Source: Bacteroidales bacterium (lineage in GTDB: Bacteria; Bacteroidota; Bacteroidia; Bacteroidales; P3). Taken from it: 64,000 bases of DNA. Below, piece after piece: positions 28,401-37,086 of the stretch; the stretch's first letter is position 1, and the number at the start of each line of letters is the position of its first letter. The notes beneath the pieces are model-generated. The model was given only the letters and a program-made list of their open reading frames with translations, did not search any database and had not been told where the DNA came from. The position numbers and the translations under genes were made by a program. The stretch spans positions 62,001 through 126,000 of the forward strand of contig JAFTFL010000006.1 of the NCBI GenBank assembly GCA_017449525.1, written 5' to 3'.

Positions 28401-28425
28401 TATCTCATCATTGCACACTACACAG

Positions 28426-28472
28426 TTCAAGGCGAAAGGCTGCCCTATGCGGGTAGTGCCTTTCACCTTGAA
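28426..28472. terminator. Long hairpin downstream of the acyl-CoA synthetase gene
   Basis: TTCAAGGCGAAAGGC pairs with GCCTTTCACCTTGAA, with one mismatch, around a partly paired middle. It lies between the 22-bp array and the stop of the minus-strand synthetase gene and is probably its terminator. Confidence 0.65.
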
Positions 28473-28532
28473 GAGGTAAAATGACTGTGGTGAAGTGCTT
28501 ACGGTTTGGTGCTGTGAAGCACCGAGGCGTTG

Positions 28533-30605
28533 CTACTTCTCCAGTCGAATGCGGGCATCAACGGCAGTTACATAACGTGGATTGCCGAGGAGTGGGTTCA
28601 AGTCCATCTCTGCAATCTCGGGTGCTGCCTGCACCAGGGCGCTGACGCGTGCAATCTGGTCGGCATAGAGGTCGAGGTTGACGGCTTCTTGCCCACGGAC
28701 GCCCTGCAAAATCTTGTAGCCACGAAGGTTTGCAAGCATCGACTTGGCCTCATCGGCCGTGATGGGTGCCAGTGCCGACTGCACGTCTTTCAGCACTTCG
28801 ATGAAGATGCCACCGAGTCCAAAGAATACTTGATGACCGAACTTGGCGTCGCGAATGGCACCAATATAGACATCGGTGCCATCCAACATGGGGTACATCT
28901 CCACGGCGTAGGTTTCGGGAATGACAATCAAGCGGTCAAATTCGCGAGCCACCGTGTTGAGGTCTTTCACTCCGAGGGTTACACCGCCCACGTCGCTCTT
29001 GTGAAGGGGACCGACTACTTTCATCACCAGGGGCACGTCTTTGGAACAACCGACTTCGCGTGCGAAGGCCAGTGCATCTTCCTTCTTGCTTACCTCCACG
29101 CTCTTCTTGCGACTGATGCCAGCAGCGTCAAGCAGTTCGTTGTAGTCAGCTATGTCCATGTAGCCGTCCTTGCAACGGTCGATGGTGCGGCGTATGCGGT
29201 CTACGTCAATTTGGGGCAGCTCGACGTGCTCAGGCTGTGGTTTCGGGGTGTGATATACCTTGCAGAGTGCATTGCCGAGTACACATTCTTCGGGGAAGTT
29301 GATGCGACCTCGGTCGATGAATTCTTGTATCTCGTCCTTGACGTTGATGATGCTCGGCAGGACGGGGAAGATGGGCTTCTTGCATGTTTTCATCTTTTCA
29401 TCAAGGAGGGCGTACACTTCCCGATTGCTAAAGAGTCCCGGAGAGCCGAAGATGACCACCGAGAAATCAATGTCGGTGTAGTCATTTTCTACGGCGTCGA
29501 TGATGTAGCCCAACTGTTCGGCCGTGCCAGTGGCAAGGAAATCGATGGGATTTCCTACCGATGAGCCTGGGAAGAGCTTGGCGAGCAGGGCGGGGCTTGC
29601 GGGGTGGTCTTTCAAGCTGGGCACTTCCATGCCGCCGTTGCTGAGTACGTCGGTGAGCATAACAGCAGGACCGCCGGCGTGGGTGATGACGGCGCAGCGC
29701 TTGCCTTTCAACTCGGGGTGCATGAAGACAGCGCACACGGTGGTGAGTTCCTGCCTGTTTTGGCAACGCACGATGCCTGCTTTGCAGAACAGGGCGTCGA
29801 CGGCTGCATCATTCGTTGCCAGTGCGCCAGTGTGGCTACTGGCTGCGCGGCTGCCGGCTGCACTGCCGCCGCTCTTGATGGCGGCAATGTGGCAACCCTT
29901 GTTGATGAGCGAGCGGCTGTGCTTGAGCAGTCGTTGGGGATCGCCTATCTTTTCCATGTAGAGCATGATAACGCGGCTGGAGCGTTCGGGGTCGAACGTT
30001 TCGTCCAAGTGCTCCATCACGTCCTCTATTCCCATTTGGGCACTGTTGCCAACAGCCCAAACGCTGTTGAAGGTAAGACCGTTGGTGATACCGTATTCTT
30101 TGATGAACACTGCGGTGGCACCACTTCCCGTCACGAAGTCTACCCCGTGTGGATCAAGGGTGGGGATGGGCGCGTCAAAGGCACCGCAGTAGTTGGTGTT
30201 GAGGAAGCCGGTGCAGTTCGGGCCGATTAGAGAGCCCCCCACCTCGTTGATGGTGTTGACGATGTGCTTTTCAAGCGCAGCCCCCTCAGCGTTTTCCTCG
30301 GAGAAGCCTGCGCTGACTATGATAAAGCCGCGCGTGCCCTTGTCGTGAGCCAGCACATCCACCGTGGCTGGACAGTACTTGGCTGCAATGGCAAGAATAG
30401 CGCAGTCCACTTGGGGCAGGTCTTCCACTTTGGCGTAGCACTTCACGCCCTGCACTTCGGTCTCTTTGGGGTTGACGGCATAGACTTGGCCTTTGAAGCC
30501 ACTGGCCAAAAGGTTTTTCAGTACTTTCCCACCAGGTTTATGCACATCGCCCGATGCACCGCATACCACGATGCTCTTCGGGTCTAATAGTTCTCTTGCT
30601 ATCAT
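28533..30605 (-). CDS. ADP-forming acetyl/acyl-CoA synthetase, fused alpha-beta
   Basis: A 690-residue cytoplasmic enzyme that interconverts acyl-CoA, ADP and phosphate with acid, CoA and ATP, conserving energy from fermentation end products. The N-terminal half has the CoA-binding domain (SIVVCGASGDVHKPGGKVLKN) and ligase-type CoA domains with IGPNCTGFLN and the phosphorylated-His motif ASSHTGALA. The C-terminal half from about residue 470 is the ATP-grasp beta part (PLVMKVVGPLHKSDVGGV; VFFGLGGIFIEVLKDV). Both subunits are in one chain, as is common. The acid substrate is not determined by sequence. Confidence 0.92.
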   Translation of the reverse strand: MIARELLDPKSIVVCGASGDVHKPGGKVLKNLLASGFKGQVYAVNPKETEVQGVKCYAKVEDLPQVDCAILAIAAKYCPATVDVLAHDKGTRGFIIVSAGFSEENAEGAALEKHIVNTINEVGGSLIGPNCTGFLNTNYCGAFDAPIPTLDPHGVDFVTGSGATAVFIKEYGITNGLTFNSVWAVGNSAQMGIEDVMEHLDETFDPERSSRVIMLYMEKIGDPQRLLKHSRSLINKGCHIAAIKSGGSAAGSRAASSHTGALATNDAAVDALFCKAGIVRCQNRQELTTVCAVFMHPELKGKRCAVITHAGGPAVMLTDVLSNGGMEVPSLKDHPASPALLAKLFPGSSVGNPIDFLATGTAEQLGYIIDAVENDYTDIDFSVVIFGSPGLFSNREVYALLDEKMKTCKKPIFPVLPSIINVKDEIQEFIDRGRINFPEECVLGNALCKVYHTPKPQPEHVELPQIDVDRIRRTIDRCKDGYMDIADYNELLDAAGISRKKSVEVSKKEDALAFAREVGCSKDVPLVMKVVGPLHKSDVGGVTLGVKDLNTVAREFDRLIVIPETYAVEMYPMLDGTDVYIGAIRDAKFGHQVFFGLGGIFIEVLKDVQSALAPITADEAKSMLANLRGYKILQGVRGQEAVNLDLYADQIARVSALVQAAPEIAEMDLNPLLGNPRYVTAVDARIRLEK

Positions 30606-30642
30606 TGGTTTATTCTATTGTTATGTTTTGCTTATTTGCTTG

Positions 30643-30650
30643 CAAAGTTA
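30643..30650 (-). promoter_or_regulatory. -7 promoter box of the acyl-CoA synthetase gene
   Basis: TAACTTTG followed by CAAGC on the minus strand, 37 bp before the start codon. Confidence 0.65.
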
Positions 30651-30858
30651 CGAAAAATTAGTGGTTTCCGCCCACCTCCGTTCCACGCTCACCGTGCCGT
30701 GCCTCTTCCGTCCCCACTCCTTTGCCCCGTTCCGCACGCTTTCCCTCCCAACTTTCCCATTTGATTTGCAGCACTTATAGCGCATTATTACACCTCTTTT
30801 TGCGCATTAGCAGCGAACGAAATAGAGCCCCACAGCCCAACACATCGTGAAAAATGTG

Positions 30859-30866
30859 TACCTTTG
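30859..30866 (+). promoter_or_regulatory. -7 box facing array C
   Basis: TACCTTTG followed by CC, pointing into array C. The next genes downstream are on the opposite strand, so it has no obvious coding target. Box to first core is 84 bp. Confidence 0.55.
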
Positions 30867-30945
30867 CCTCGTCGGCTACGCACCACACGGGGTGCACCTC
30901 CCCCGCCGACCACCGCGCCTTCCTTTCGTTCTCCCCATCAACCAG

Positions 30946-31115
30946 TTCCGTACAGAGCCTGGCAGGCTGTGTCGTACGGCATTCGAGACTTCCCCATACA
31001 GCACCTGCGCCACCTCTCATGCATCCGTGTGGGGTACATCCAGTTGAAGTGGAAAGAAGTCGTACAGGAGCCACCCCCTCAGGCGTACAACCTAGACCTC
31101 TGCGCCGTACGGTAT
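30946..31115 (+). repeat. Phased GTAC array C (acyl-CoA synthetase-cysH gap), irregular
   Basis: GTAC-type cores at 30950, 30974, 30996 (ATAC), 31034, 31062, 31085 and 31107. The steps 24, 22, 38, 28, 23 and 22 show the least regular of the six arrays. Core contexts include GTCGTACGGC and GCCGTACGGT. The last unit continues GTACGGTATAGG, the shared terminal form. The 673-bp gap (30606-31278) also holds a promoter for each side and the cysH terminator, and no supported gene. Confidence 0.65.
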
Positions 31116-31167
31116 AGGTGCCTCCCTCGCACAGCAGCCACCCCACTTCCTCGTCGCGGCTACCTGC

Positions 31168-31207
31168 AAAAAAGGAAGAGCATCCCACGCTGCGGCGTGG
31201 GATGCTC
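31168..31207 (-). terminator. Intrinsic terminator after cysH
   Basis: GAGCATCCCACGC pairs perfectly with GCGTGGGATGCTC (31178-31207); on the minus strand it continues TTCCTTTTTT. Confidence 0.9.
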
Positions 31208-31278
31208 GAAGGGTGTGATGAGGTGGGCAGCAGGCCGAACACAAATACATGCAACCCTGCCCTTTAGGAAACAAAGGC

Positions 31279-32019
31279 CTAACGACTATGCAGACCGCAC
31301 TCGCGCTTGTTGGGGTCTTCCCACCACCAACGACCGCTGCGCACATCCTCCCCTGGGTCCACAGCACGTGTGCAGGGCTGGCAGCCTATGCTTGGATAAC
31401 CCCTTTTGTGCAGAGGATTATAGGCAACGGCATTGCTGCGCACGTATTGGAGCAGTTGTTCTTCACTCCACTCGATGAGGGGGTTCAACTTCAGCATACC
31501 GTCGGCCTCATCATATTCCACCATGCGCATGTCGGTGCGCGTGGTGGACTGCGAACGGCGCAGACCGCATATCCATACGTCAAGTCCTTGCATGGCGCGC
31601 TTCAGCGGCTCTATTTTACGCGTGTTGCAGCACAGGTGGCGCAGGTCAACGCTCTTGTAGAACAAGTTGATGCCATGCTCGCGCACCATCTGTTGCACTC
31701 GCTCGTGCTCGGGAAAGAACACTTCGATGTGGATGCCGTAGCGCTCATTCGTACGCTCTATGAGGTTATAGGTTTCGGGAAAGAGGCGGCCCGTGTCGAG
31801 GGTGAAGATGCGCGTCGTTTTGTCGATGGCACAAATCATGTGGGTCAACGTCTGGTCCTCGTAGCTCAGGCTCGACGACAGCGCGATGCGTCCCTTGTAA
31901 GCTTGAAGGAAATAGGCCAGCACCTCCTCGGGGGCGGCGGTGGCAAAACGGCTGTTCAGCTCGTTGGCCAGTGCCCTTCGCGCCTCAACGCTTTGGGGCA
32001 AAAGTGTGTTTGATGTCAT
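31279..32019 (-). CDS. cysH: Adenylyl-sulfate (APS) reductase, CysH family
   Basis: A 246-residue enzyme that reduces activated sulfate to sulfite in assimilation. SSSLSYEDQTLTHM is the PP-loop-like nucleotide site, TLDTGRLFPETY is typical, and the pairs LCCNTRKIEPL and GCQPCTRAV supply the four cysteines of the [4Fe-4S] cluster found in APS rather than PAPS reductases. The C-terminal KRECGLHS carries the catalytic cysteine. I chose the ATG at 32019 because AAAGGAA lies before it. It is the last gene of the importer-cysDN operon. No cysC is seen, which fits direct use of APS. Confidence 0.93.
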   Translation of the reverse strand: MTSNTLLPQSVEARRALANELNSRFATAAPEEVLAYFLQAYKGRIALSSSLSYEDQTLTHMICAIDKTTRIFTLDTGRLFPETYNLIERTNERYGIHIEVFFPEHERVQQMVREHGINLFYKSVDLRHLCCNTRKIEPLKRAMQGLDVWICGLRRSQSTTRTDMRMVEYDEADGMLKLNPLIEWSEEQLLQYVRSNAVAYNPLHKRGYPSIGCQPCTRAVDPGEDVRSGRWWWEDPNKRECGLHSR

Positions 32020-32051
32020 GATGCAATGTTCCTTTTGAGGGGCATGTGGCA

Positions 32052-33329
32052 TCAGTCCTCTGCTGGGACAATCATGCCGACGCCCACCGTATTGTTCGTT
32101 CCTGGGTCAATGAATATCAGGCTTCCCATGGTGCGGTTGTCTTTGTAGTAGTCGAAAACCACGGGTTGTGCAGTCTTCAGCCGCACACGCGCAATATCAT
32201 TCATCTCCAAGTGGTCCACTCCCGACACACGTTGCTGGGTGGAGATGTCTATCTTATATACGATATCCTTCACCACAGCCTGGGTCTCGGCGGTGGCGTG
32301 GCGCACAATGTATTTCTTGCCAGGCTGGAGCACAGGGCTCATGAACCAGCACACCTCCACGTTGATCAGTTGTTCCTCCATGGGCAACGGCAACGCGTCG
32401 GCCACCAGCACGCTGCCGCGGCTGATGTCAATCTCATCTTCCAGACATATCGTTACGGACTGAGGTGCCACGGCTTCCGATAGCTCGCGATCGGCCAGCC
32501 ACACAGATTTCACACGGCTGCTCATGCCCGAAGGGTACACTCGCACAGAGTCGCCCTTGCGCACCTGCCCACAAGCCAAGCGTCCGGCGTAGCCCCTGAA
32601 GTCGGGATAGCGGTCGCCGATGGGGCGGATGACGTACTGCACGGGCATGCGGAACGGCTGCGTCTGCTGCCGATGCAGTGGCACCGTCTCCAGATAGGTG
32701 AGCAACGCAGGCCCAGTGTACCACGGCATATTGGTGGACGGGTTGACCACATTGTCGCCCAACTTGGCTGAGATGGGCACAAAGGTTACTTGACCCAAAT
32801 CTAAATGGGCCGACATCTGGCGATAGTCTTCACATATCTTGTCGAATGTGGACTGAGCGAAATCCACCAAGTCCATCTTGTTCACGCACACCACTACTTG
32901 GGGGATGCGCAGCAGCGAGGCCACGTAGGAATGGCGGATAGTCTGCTCCATAATGCCGTGGCGCGCATCGACAAGGATAATGGCCAAGTCGGCCGTAGAG
33001 GCTCCAGTAACCATGTTGCGAGTGTACTGCACATGGCCAGGAGTGTCGGCAATGATGAACTTACGCTTAGGTGTTGCAAAGTAGCGGTAGGCCACGTCAA
33101 TGGTGATACCCTGTTCGCGCTCGGCGCGTAAGCCGTCAGTCAGCAGCGCCAAATTCACCTCGTCGTTGCCTCGGCTACGCGAGGCCTCTTCAACGGCCTC
33201 CAGTTGGTCCTCGAAAATAGATTTGCTGTCGTAGAGCAGCCGCCCTATGAGCGTGCTCTTTCCGTCGTCAACGCTGCCTGCCGTGGTGAAGCGAAGCAGC
33301 TCCATGTCTAAATATCCTTCAGTGTTCAT
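32052..33329 (-). CDS. cysN: Sulfate adenylyltransferase subunit 1 (GTPase)
   Basis: A 425-residue GTP-binding subunit of ATP sulfurylase, which drives formation of APS by the CysD subunit. G motifs are AGSVDDGKSTLIGRLL, DTPGHVQYTRNMVTGA and VNKMDLVD, followed by EF-Tu-like barrels. I chose the ATG at 33329 (MNTEGYLDMELLRFTT); the in-frame extension to 33386 is not family-like. There is no fused APS kinase domain at the C-terminus. An unusually long 224-bp spacer separates it from cysD. Confidence 0.95.
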   Translation of the reverse strand: MNTEGYLDMELLRFTTAGSVDDGKSTLIGRLLYDSKSIFEDQLEAVEEASRSRGNDEVNLALLTDGLRAEREQGITIDVAYRYFATPKRKFIIADTPGHVQYTRNMVTGASTADLAIILVDARHGIMEQTIRHSYVASLLRIPQVVVCVNKMDLVDFAQSTFDKICEDYRQMSAHLDLGQVTFVPISAKLGDNVVNPSTNMPWYTGPALLTYLETVPLHRQQTQPFRMPVQYVIRPIGDRYPDFRGYAGRLACGQVRKGDSVRVYPSGMSSRVKSVWLADRELSEAVAPQSVTICLEDEIDISRGSVLVADALPLPMEEQLINVEVCWFMSPVLQPGKKYIVRHATAETQAVVKDIVYKIDISTQQRVSGVDHLEMNDIARVRLKTAQPVVFDYYKDNRTMGSLIFIDPGTNNTVGVGMIVPAED

Positions 33330-33384
33330 TGGTGTCTTGTGTAGGTGGTGTGGCCGTGGTTCGTTGACCGTGCCATTCGATGCC

Positions 33385-33403
33385 ACACCTTATATTATAT
33401 ATG
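33385..33403 (+). repeat. Dispersed AT-rich element in the cysD-cysN spacer
   Basis: ACACCTTATATTATATATG, 56 bp upstream of the cysN start. It is inverted relative to the gene when compared with the copies before pepE and the DUF5723 gene. Confidence 0.5.
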
Positions 33404-33553
33404 TATCTCTGGGAATCCTGCCGTCTACCCTAAGCATCCAACCTTGCTGCGCCACCGCCGTTGAGCCGATGGTCTGCGAGACAAGCGTCTTCACTCCTCG
33501 CCCCCCTCAGCTGCCGACCTGCCGCCTTAGGCCGATGCCCGCACAAGGGTCGA

Positions 33554-34459
33554 CTAAAAATACCCAGCCTTTTTGCGGTCTTCCATAGCGGTTTCGGAGC
33601 GTTTGTCGTCGGATCGGCCGCCGCGCTCAGTTACGCGGGTAGCCGCAATCTCAGCAATAATCTCCTCCAACGTGTGCGCCTTCGAGAGCGTAAGGCCAGT
33701 GCATGTGATGTCGCCAATCGTACGGCAACGCACCTCCTTTTCAACCACAGTCTCCGTCGGCTTGAGCTTCATGCAGGGCTCGGCTGCGAGCCACTGGCCA
33801 TCGCGCTGAAAGACCCGACGCTTGTGGGTGTAGTACAACGAGGGCAACTCTATTTGCTCCTGATAGATGTACTGCCACACATCCATCTCCGTCCAATTAC
33901 TGATGGGGAACACCCTGAAGTGCTCTCCCATGTCTTTTTTCGCATTGAAGATGTTCCAAAGCTCTGGACGTTGATCCTTGGGGTTCCACTGTCCAAACTC
34001 GTCGCGGTGGGAGAAAATGCGTTCTTTCGCACGGGCTTTCTCCTCATCCCGACGGGCGCCGCCTATGGCAGCGTCGAACTTGTACTGCTCTATCGTATCA
34101 AGCAGCGTCGTCGTCTGCAGCATGTTGCGGCTGGCATTGTAGCCTGTTTCCTCCTTCACACGGCCGGCATCAATCGAGGCCTGAACGGAACCCACTATCA
34201 GTTGTGCACCAAGTTTTTTCACAAGTGCATCTCTGTAGTCCAGGGTCTCCTGGAAGTTGTGCCCCGTGTCGATGTGGAGAAGAGGAAACGGCAACTTGGC
34301 TGGGAAGAAAGCTTTATAAGCGAGGTAGGTGATAACTATTGAGTCTTTGCCACCTGAGAACAAGATGACAGGCTTCTCAAACTGCGCGGCCACCTCTCTC
34401 AAGATGTAGATAGACTCGGCTTCGAGTTCTTGAAGGTGGGTGATGATATTGTTTGACAT
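33554..34459 (-). CDS. cysD: Sulfate adenylyltransferase subunit 2
   Basis: A 301-residue catalytic subunit of ATP sulfurylase, making APS from ATP and sulfate. The PP-loop FSGGKDSIV near residue 34, HIDTGHNFQET, and GARRDEEKARAKERIFS are diagnostic, as is VFPISNWTEMDVWQYI. It starts 7 bp after pstB, so the importer and sulfate activation genes form one operon. Confidence 0.97.
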   Translation of the reverse strand: MSNNIITHLQELEAESIYILREVAAQFEKPVILFSGGKDSIVITYLAYKAFFPAKLPFPLLHIDTGHNFQETLDYRDALVKKLGAQLIVGSVQASIDAGRVKEETGYNASRNMLQTTTLLDTIEQYKFDAAIGGARRDEEKARAKERIFSHRDEFGQWNPKDQRPELWNIFNAKKDMGEHFRVFPISNWTEMDVWQYIYQEQIELPSLYYTHKRRVFQRDGQWLAAEPCMKLKPTETVVEKEVRCRTIGDITCTGLTLSKAHTLEEIIAEIAATRVTERGGRSDDKRSETAMEDRKKAGYF

Positions 34460-34466
34460 TGTTGTT

Positions 34467-35258
34467 TTAACTGAATATTCCTTTTAGGTAGTTCTGTGTC
34501 AGTTCGTGCTGTGGGTGGTTGAACACTTGGTCGGCTGTCCCAGTTTCGACCACCTCTCCCATGTAGATGAAGACCACGTAGTCTGCAATGCGCTGAGCCT
34601 GGCTCAGTGTGTGCGTAACCATGATGATGCTATAGTCTTCCTTCAGCTTCACAAAGAGATCTTCCACGGTGCGGCTGCTTATGGGGTCGAGTGCACTGGT
34701 GGCTTCATCGGCCAAGATGTACTCTGGTTCGACGGCCAGACTTCGAGCCAGACACAACCGCTGTTGTTGCCCAATGGACAAACGCGAGGCTGACGAGTGC
34801 AGTTTCCCTTTCACTTCGGTTACGAGGCCAACGGCATTGAGGTAACGCAACACCGACTTGTGCATTTGTCTACCTGCGCGGCTGAGCTTATGTATACGTC
34901 TGCCGTAGGCCACGTTGTCGTATATCGACATGGGTAGTGGGGTGGGTTGCTGGGGCACCAGTCCGATACGACGGCGTAGCTCGATGAGCTCTACGCCGCT
35001 TGCCTTAATGATGTCTTGGTCGCCCAGTAGGACACTTCCCTCAATGTGCACGTCGTCCGTCATGTCAGTAAGACGGTTGAGGGTCTTCAGCAGTGTACTT
35101 TTCCCACATCCAGACGGGCCTACAATACATGTTATCTTATGGGCAGGAAGCTCCAGGTTGATGTTCTTCAATATGGGGGTCCCTCCTATTGAGAGGTTGA
35201 GGTTCTTGACCACCAATGGTTGAGCCGTTCTCTTAACGGTTCGCTCTTTCATCGCCAT
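34467..35258 (-). CDS. pstB: PstB-like ABC importer ATPase
   Basis: A 263-residue ATP-binding protein that powers a Pst-type anion importer. It has Walker A GPSGCGKSTLL, signature LSIGQQQRLCLARSLA and Walker B YILADEATSALD, and closely follows PstB patterns. It lies between pstA (8-bp gap) and cysD (7-bp gap). The family name points to phosphate, but the operon context suggests that sulfate or another oxyanion may be carried. Confidence 0.92.
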   Translation of the reverse strand: MAMKERTVKRTAQPLVVKNLNLSIGGTPILKNINLELPAHKITCIVGPSGCGKSTLLKTLNRLTDMTDDVHIEGSVLLGDQDIIKASGVELIELRRRIGLVPQQPTPLPMSIYDNVAYGRRIHKLSRAGRQMHKSVLRYLNAVGLVTEVKGKLHSSASRLSIGQQQRLCLARSLAVEPEYILADEATSALDPISSRTVEDLFVKLKEDYSIIMVTHTLSQAQRIADYVVFIYMGEVVETGTADQVFNHPQHELTQNYLKGIFS

Positions 35259-35266
35259 AGGGTGCT

Positions 35267-36118
35267 TTAGATTTTGTTTTTTGATACTCTGCCGGACAGG
35301 TAGCGACCCGTCAGACTAATGATGAGGACTATAATCGTCAGGACGAGAGCGGCTGCGTAGGCCTTTTCTTGCACTTTAGCCGAAGGCATGGTGAGCAAGT
35401 TAAAGATGGAGAGGGGCAACGTAGCCGTTTGCTGTCCGAGTGTTTTCGGTATGAAGTCAGAGAAGCCTGCCGTGAACATGACAGCTGCAGTGTCGCCGAT
35501 GGCTCGGCCTACAGAGAGCAGTGTAGCCGTGGTCAACCCTGGCATGATTTGCCGCAGCACTACGCGCATAGCCTCCCAGCGTGTGGCACCCATCGAGTAG
35601 GTTACATCGAGCAGACGGCGCGGAAACTCGCGTGCCACCTCGTCCATGCTGCGAACCATGATGGGGATTATCAACATCGTGGTTACGACTATACCAGCGA
35701 GGAGTGACGGCTTCATACCGACGGCTATCATGATGATGAAGGCGAAAGCACCGTAGACTATTGAGGGTATGCCATAGAGCACGTCGAAGGTGAGCCGGCA
35801 GAAGTAGCCCAAGCGCGAGTCTTTCTTTAGATAGATGTTCAGATACACCACTATCGGCACGCTGATGAGCAGCCCCAGCACGGTGGCTGCCAGCACGATG
35901 TAGAGCGAGCCCACGATGGCATTGAGAAATCCGCCCTCACCGCTGATGAAGAAGCCGCCTTGGGGCAGTTGGGTTATCATTGCCCATGTAATGGACTGTA
36001 TGCCCTTGTGGAAGATAATGTACAGAATACTGATTACGAAGGCCACCACTGCGACAATCGACAATATCATCAACGCCCTGACGAGTACCTCCGACACATA
36101 TTTCGATTTCAACTTCAT
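35267..36118 (-). CDS. pstA: PstA-like ABC importer permease
   Basis: A 283-residue inner-membrane permease with about six membrane segments. The cytoplasmic coupling loop contains EFPRRLLDVTYSMGATRWEAMRVVLRQIMPGLTTA (EAA motif) and the PstA-typical GIPSIVYGAFAF. It pairs with the PstC-like protein encoded 4 bp upstream to form the translocation channel. Confidence 0.92.
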   Translation of the reverse strand: MKLKSKYVSEVLVRALMILSIVAVVAFVISILYIIFHKGIQSITWAMITQLPQGGFFISGEGGFLNAIVGSLYIVLAATVLGLLISVPIVVYLNIYLKKDSRLGYFCRLTFDVLYGIPSIVYGAFAFIIMIAVGMKPSLLAGIVVTTMLIIPIMVRSMDEVAREFPRRLLDVTYSMGATRWEAMRVVLRQIMPGLTTATLLSVGRAIGDTAAVMFTAGFSDFIPKTLGQQTATLPLSIFNLLTMPSAKVQEKAYAAALVLTIIVLIISLTGRYLSGRVSKNKI

Positions 36119-36122
36119 GGCT

Positions 36123-37064
36123 TTAATCCTTTGCTTTGACGCGATTGAGTATGATTCTTGAAATGAGGTTGAATAGCAGCACCACGACGAAGAGTATCAA
36201 TGCCGAGAACATCAGGGCTGCTTCGTAACGGGGCACGCTGAGCATCTCACCGTAATTGTTGGCCAACAAGGCGGGCAGTGGGTAGCAGGCGTCGAAGACC
36301 GAGTGCGGTATCTGAGGCATGTTGCCACACACCATCAGCACTGCAATGGTTTCGCCCATTGCTTTCGACACAGCCAGCACTACGGCAGCTATCATGCCGG
36401 GGATGGACGAGCGCACAACTACCCTACGGGTGGTCTGCCACGGCGTGGCACCCATGGCGGTCGAGGCCTCGCGCAGCTGGTTGGGCACCGCCGAGAAAAG
36501 CTCCACAAAGAGACTTACCATGAGGGGCAACACCATCACACACAACACCAATCCCGAAGCGAGCAGGGTGTAGCCCGACGAGAACTCCACGAAGTGGGGC
36601 GCAATGTGTTTCGATATGAGCGGTACGATGAGCAGGGTGCCCCACACACCGTAGATGACCGACGGCAGCGAGGCCAAGATGTCAAGAGCGGGGTAGACCA
36701 GCTTCTTGACCCAAGTCCGCGCATACTCGGTGAGGTACACAGCCGTGAAGAATGACAAAGGCAACGCCAGCAAAAGTGCAATGGCCGTAACGAGCAGGGT
36801 GCTCATCACAAAGGGCAGGAAGCCAAATTCATTTTGCGAGGGCTTCCACTCCCGAGCCGTAAGGAGCTGCCAGATGCTGTGGTCCGACAGCAGGGGTTGC
36901 GCCTTCAGATAGAGCCCCACTGCCATGGCTGCCACAAAGGCAAACGAGGCGATGACCATGACCATCATCACGATGGCCGAGGTCTTGTCGCGTCGCACCC
37001 GTCGGCGGTTGCGGTGTATCATCGGGCGATAGACGAGTTGTGTGTCTTGTTCCACTACGTTCAA
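36123..37064 (-). CDS. pstC: PstC-like ABC importer permease
   Basis: A 313-residue inner-membrane permease. The N-terminus has a basic cytoplasmic stretch (HRNRRRVRRDKTS), then a membrane segment and a periplasmic loop, as in PstC. The segment LDILASLPSVIYGVWG and the coupling loop REASTAMGATPWQTTRRVV are typical. It follows the binding protein gene by 22 bp. Confidence 0.92.
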   Translation of the reverse strand: MNVVEQDTQLVYRPMIHRNRRRVRRDKTSAIVMMVMVIASFAFVAAMAVGLYLKAQPLLSDHSIWQLLTAREWKPSQNEFGFLPFVMSTLLVTAIALLLALPLSFFTAVYLTEYARTWVKKLVYPALDILASLPSVIYGVWGTLLIVPLISKHIAPHFVEFSSGYTLLASGLVLCVMVLPLMVSLFVELFSAVPNQLREASTAMGATPWQTTRRVVVRSSIPGMIAAVVLAVSKAMGETIAVLMVCGNMPQIPHSVFDACYPLPALLANNYGEMLSVPRYEAALMFSALILFVVVLLFNLISRIILNRVKAKD

Positions 37065-37086
37065 TGATTAGGGGTGGGTTCCTTAT

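Noticed and set aside
28530-29564. 344-codon plus-strand ORF opposite the acyl-CoA synthetase gene
   Set aside because: Shadow of a clear conserved gene, with no start signal or domain.
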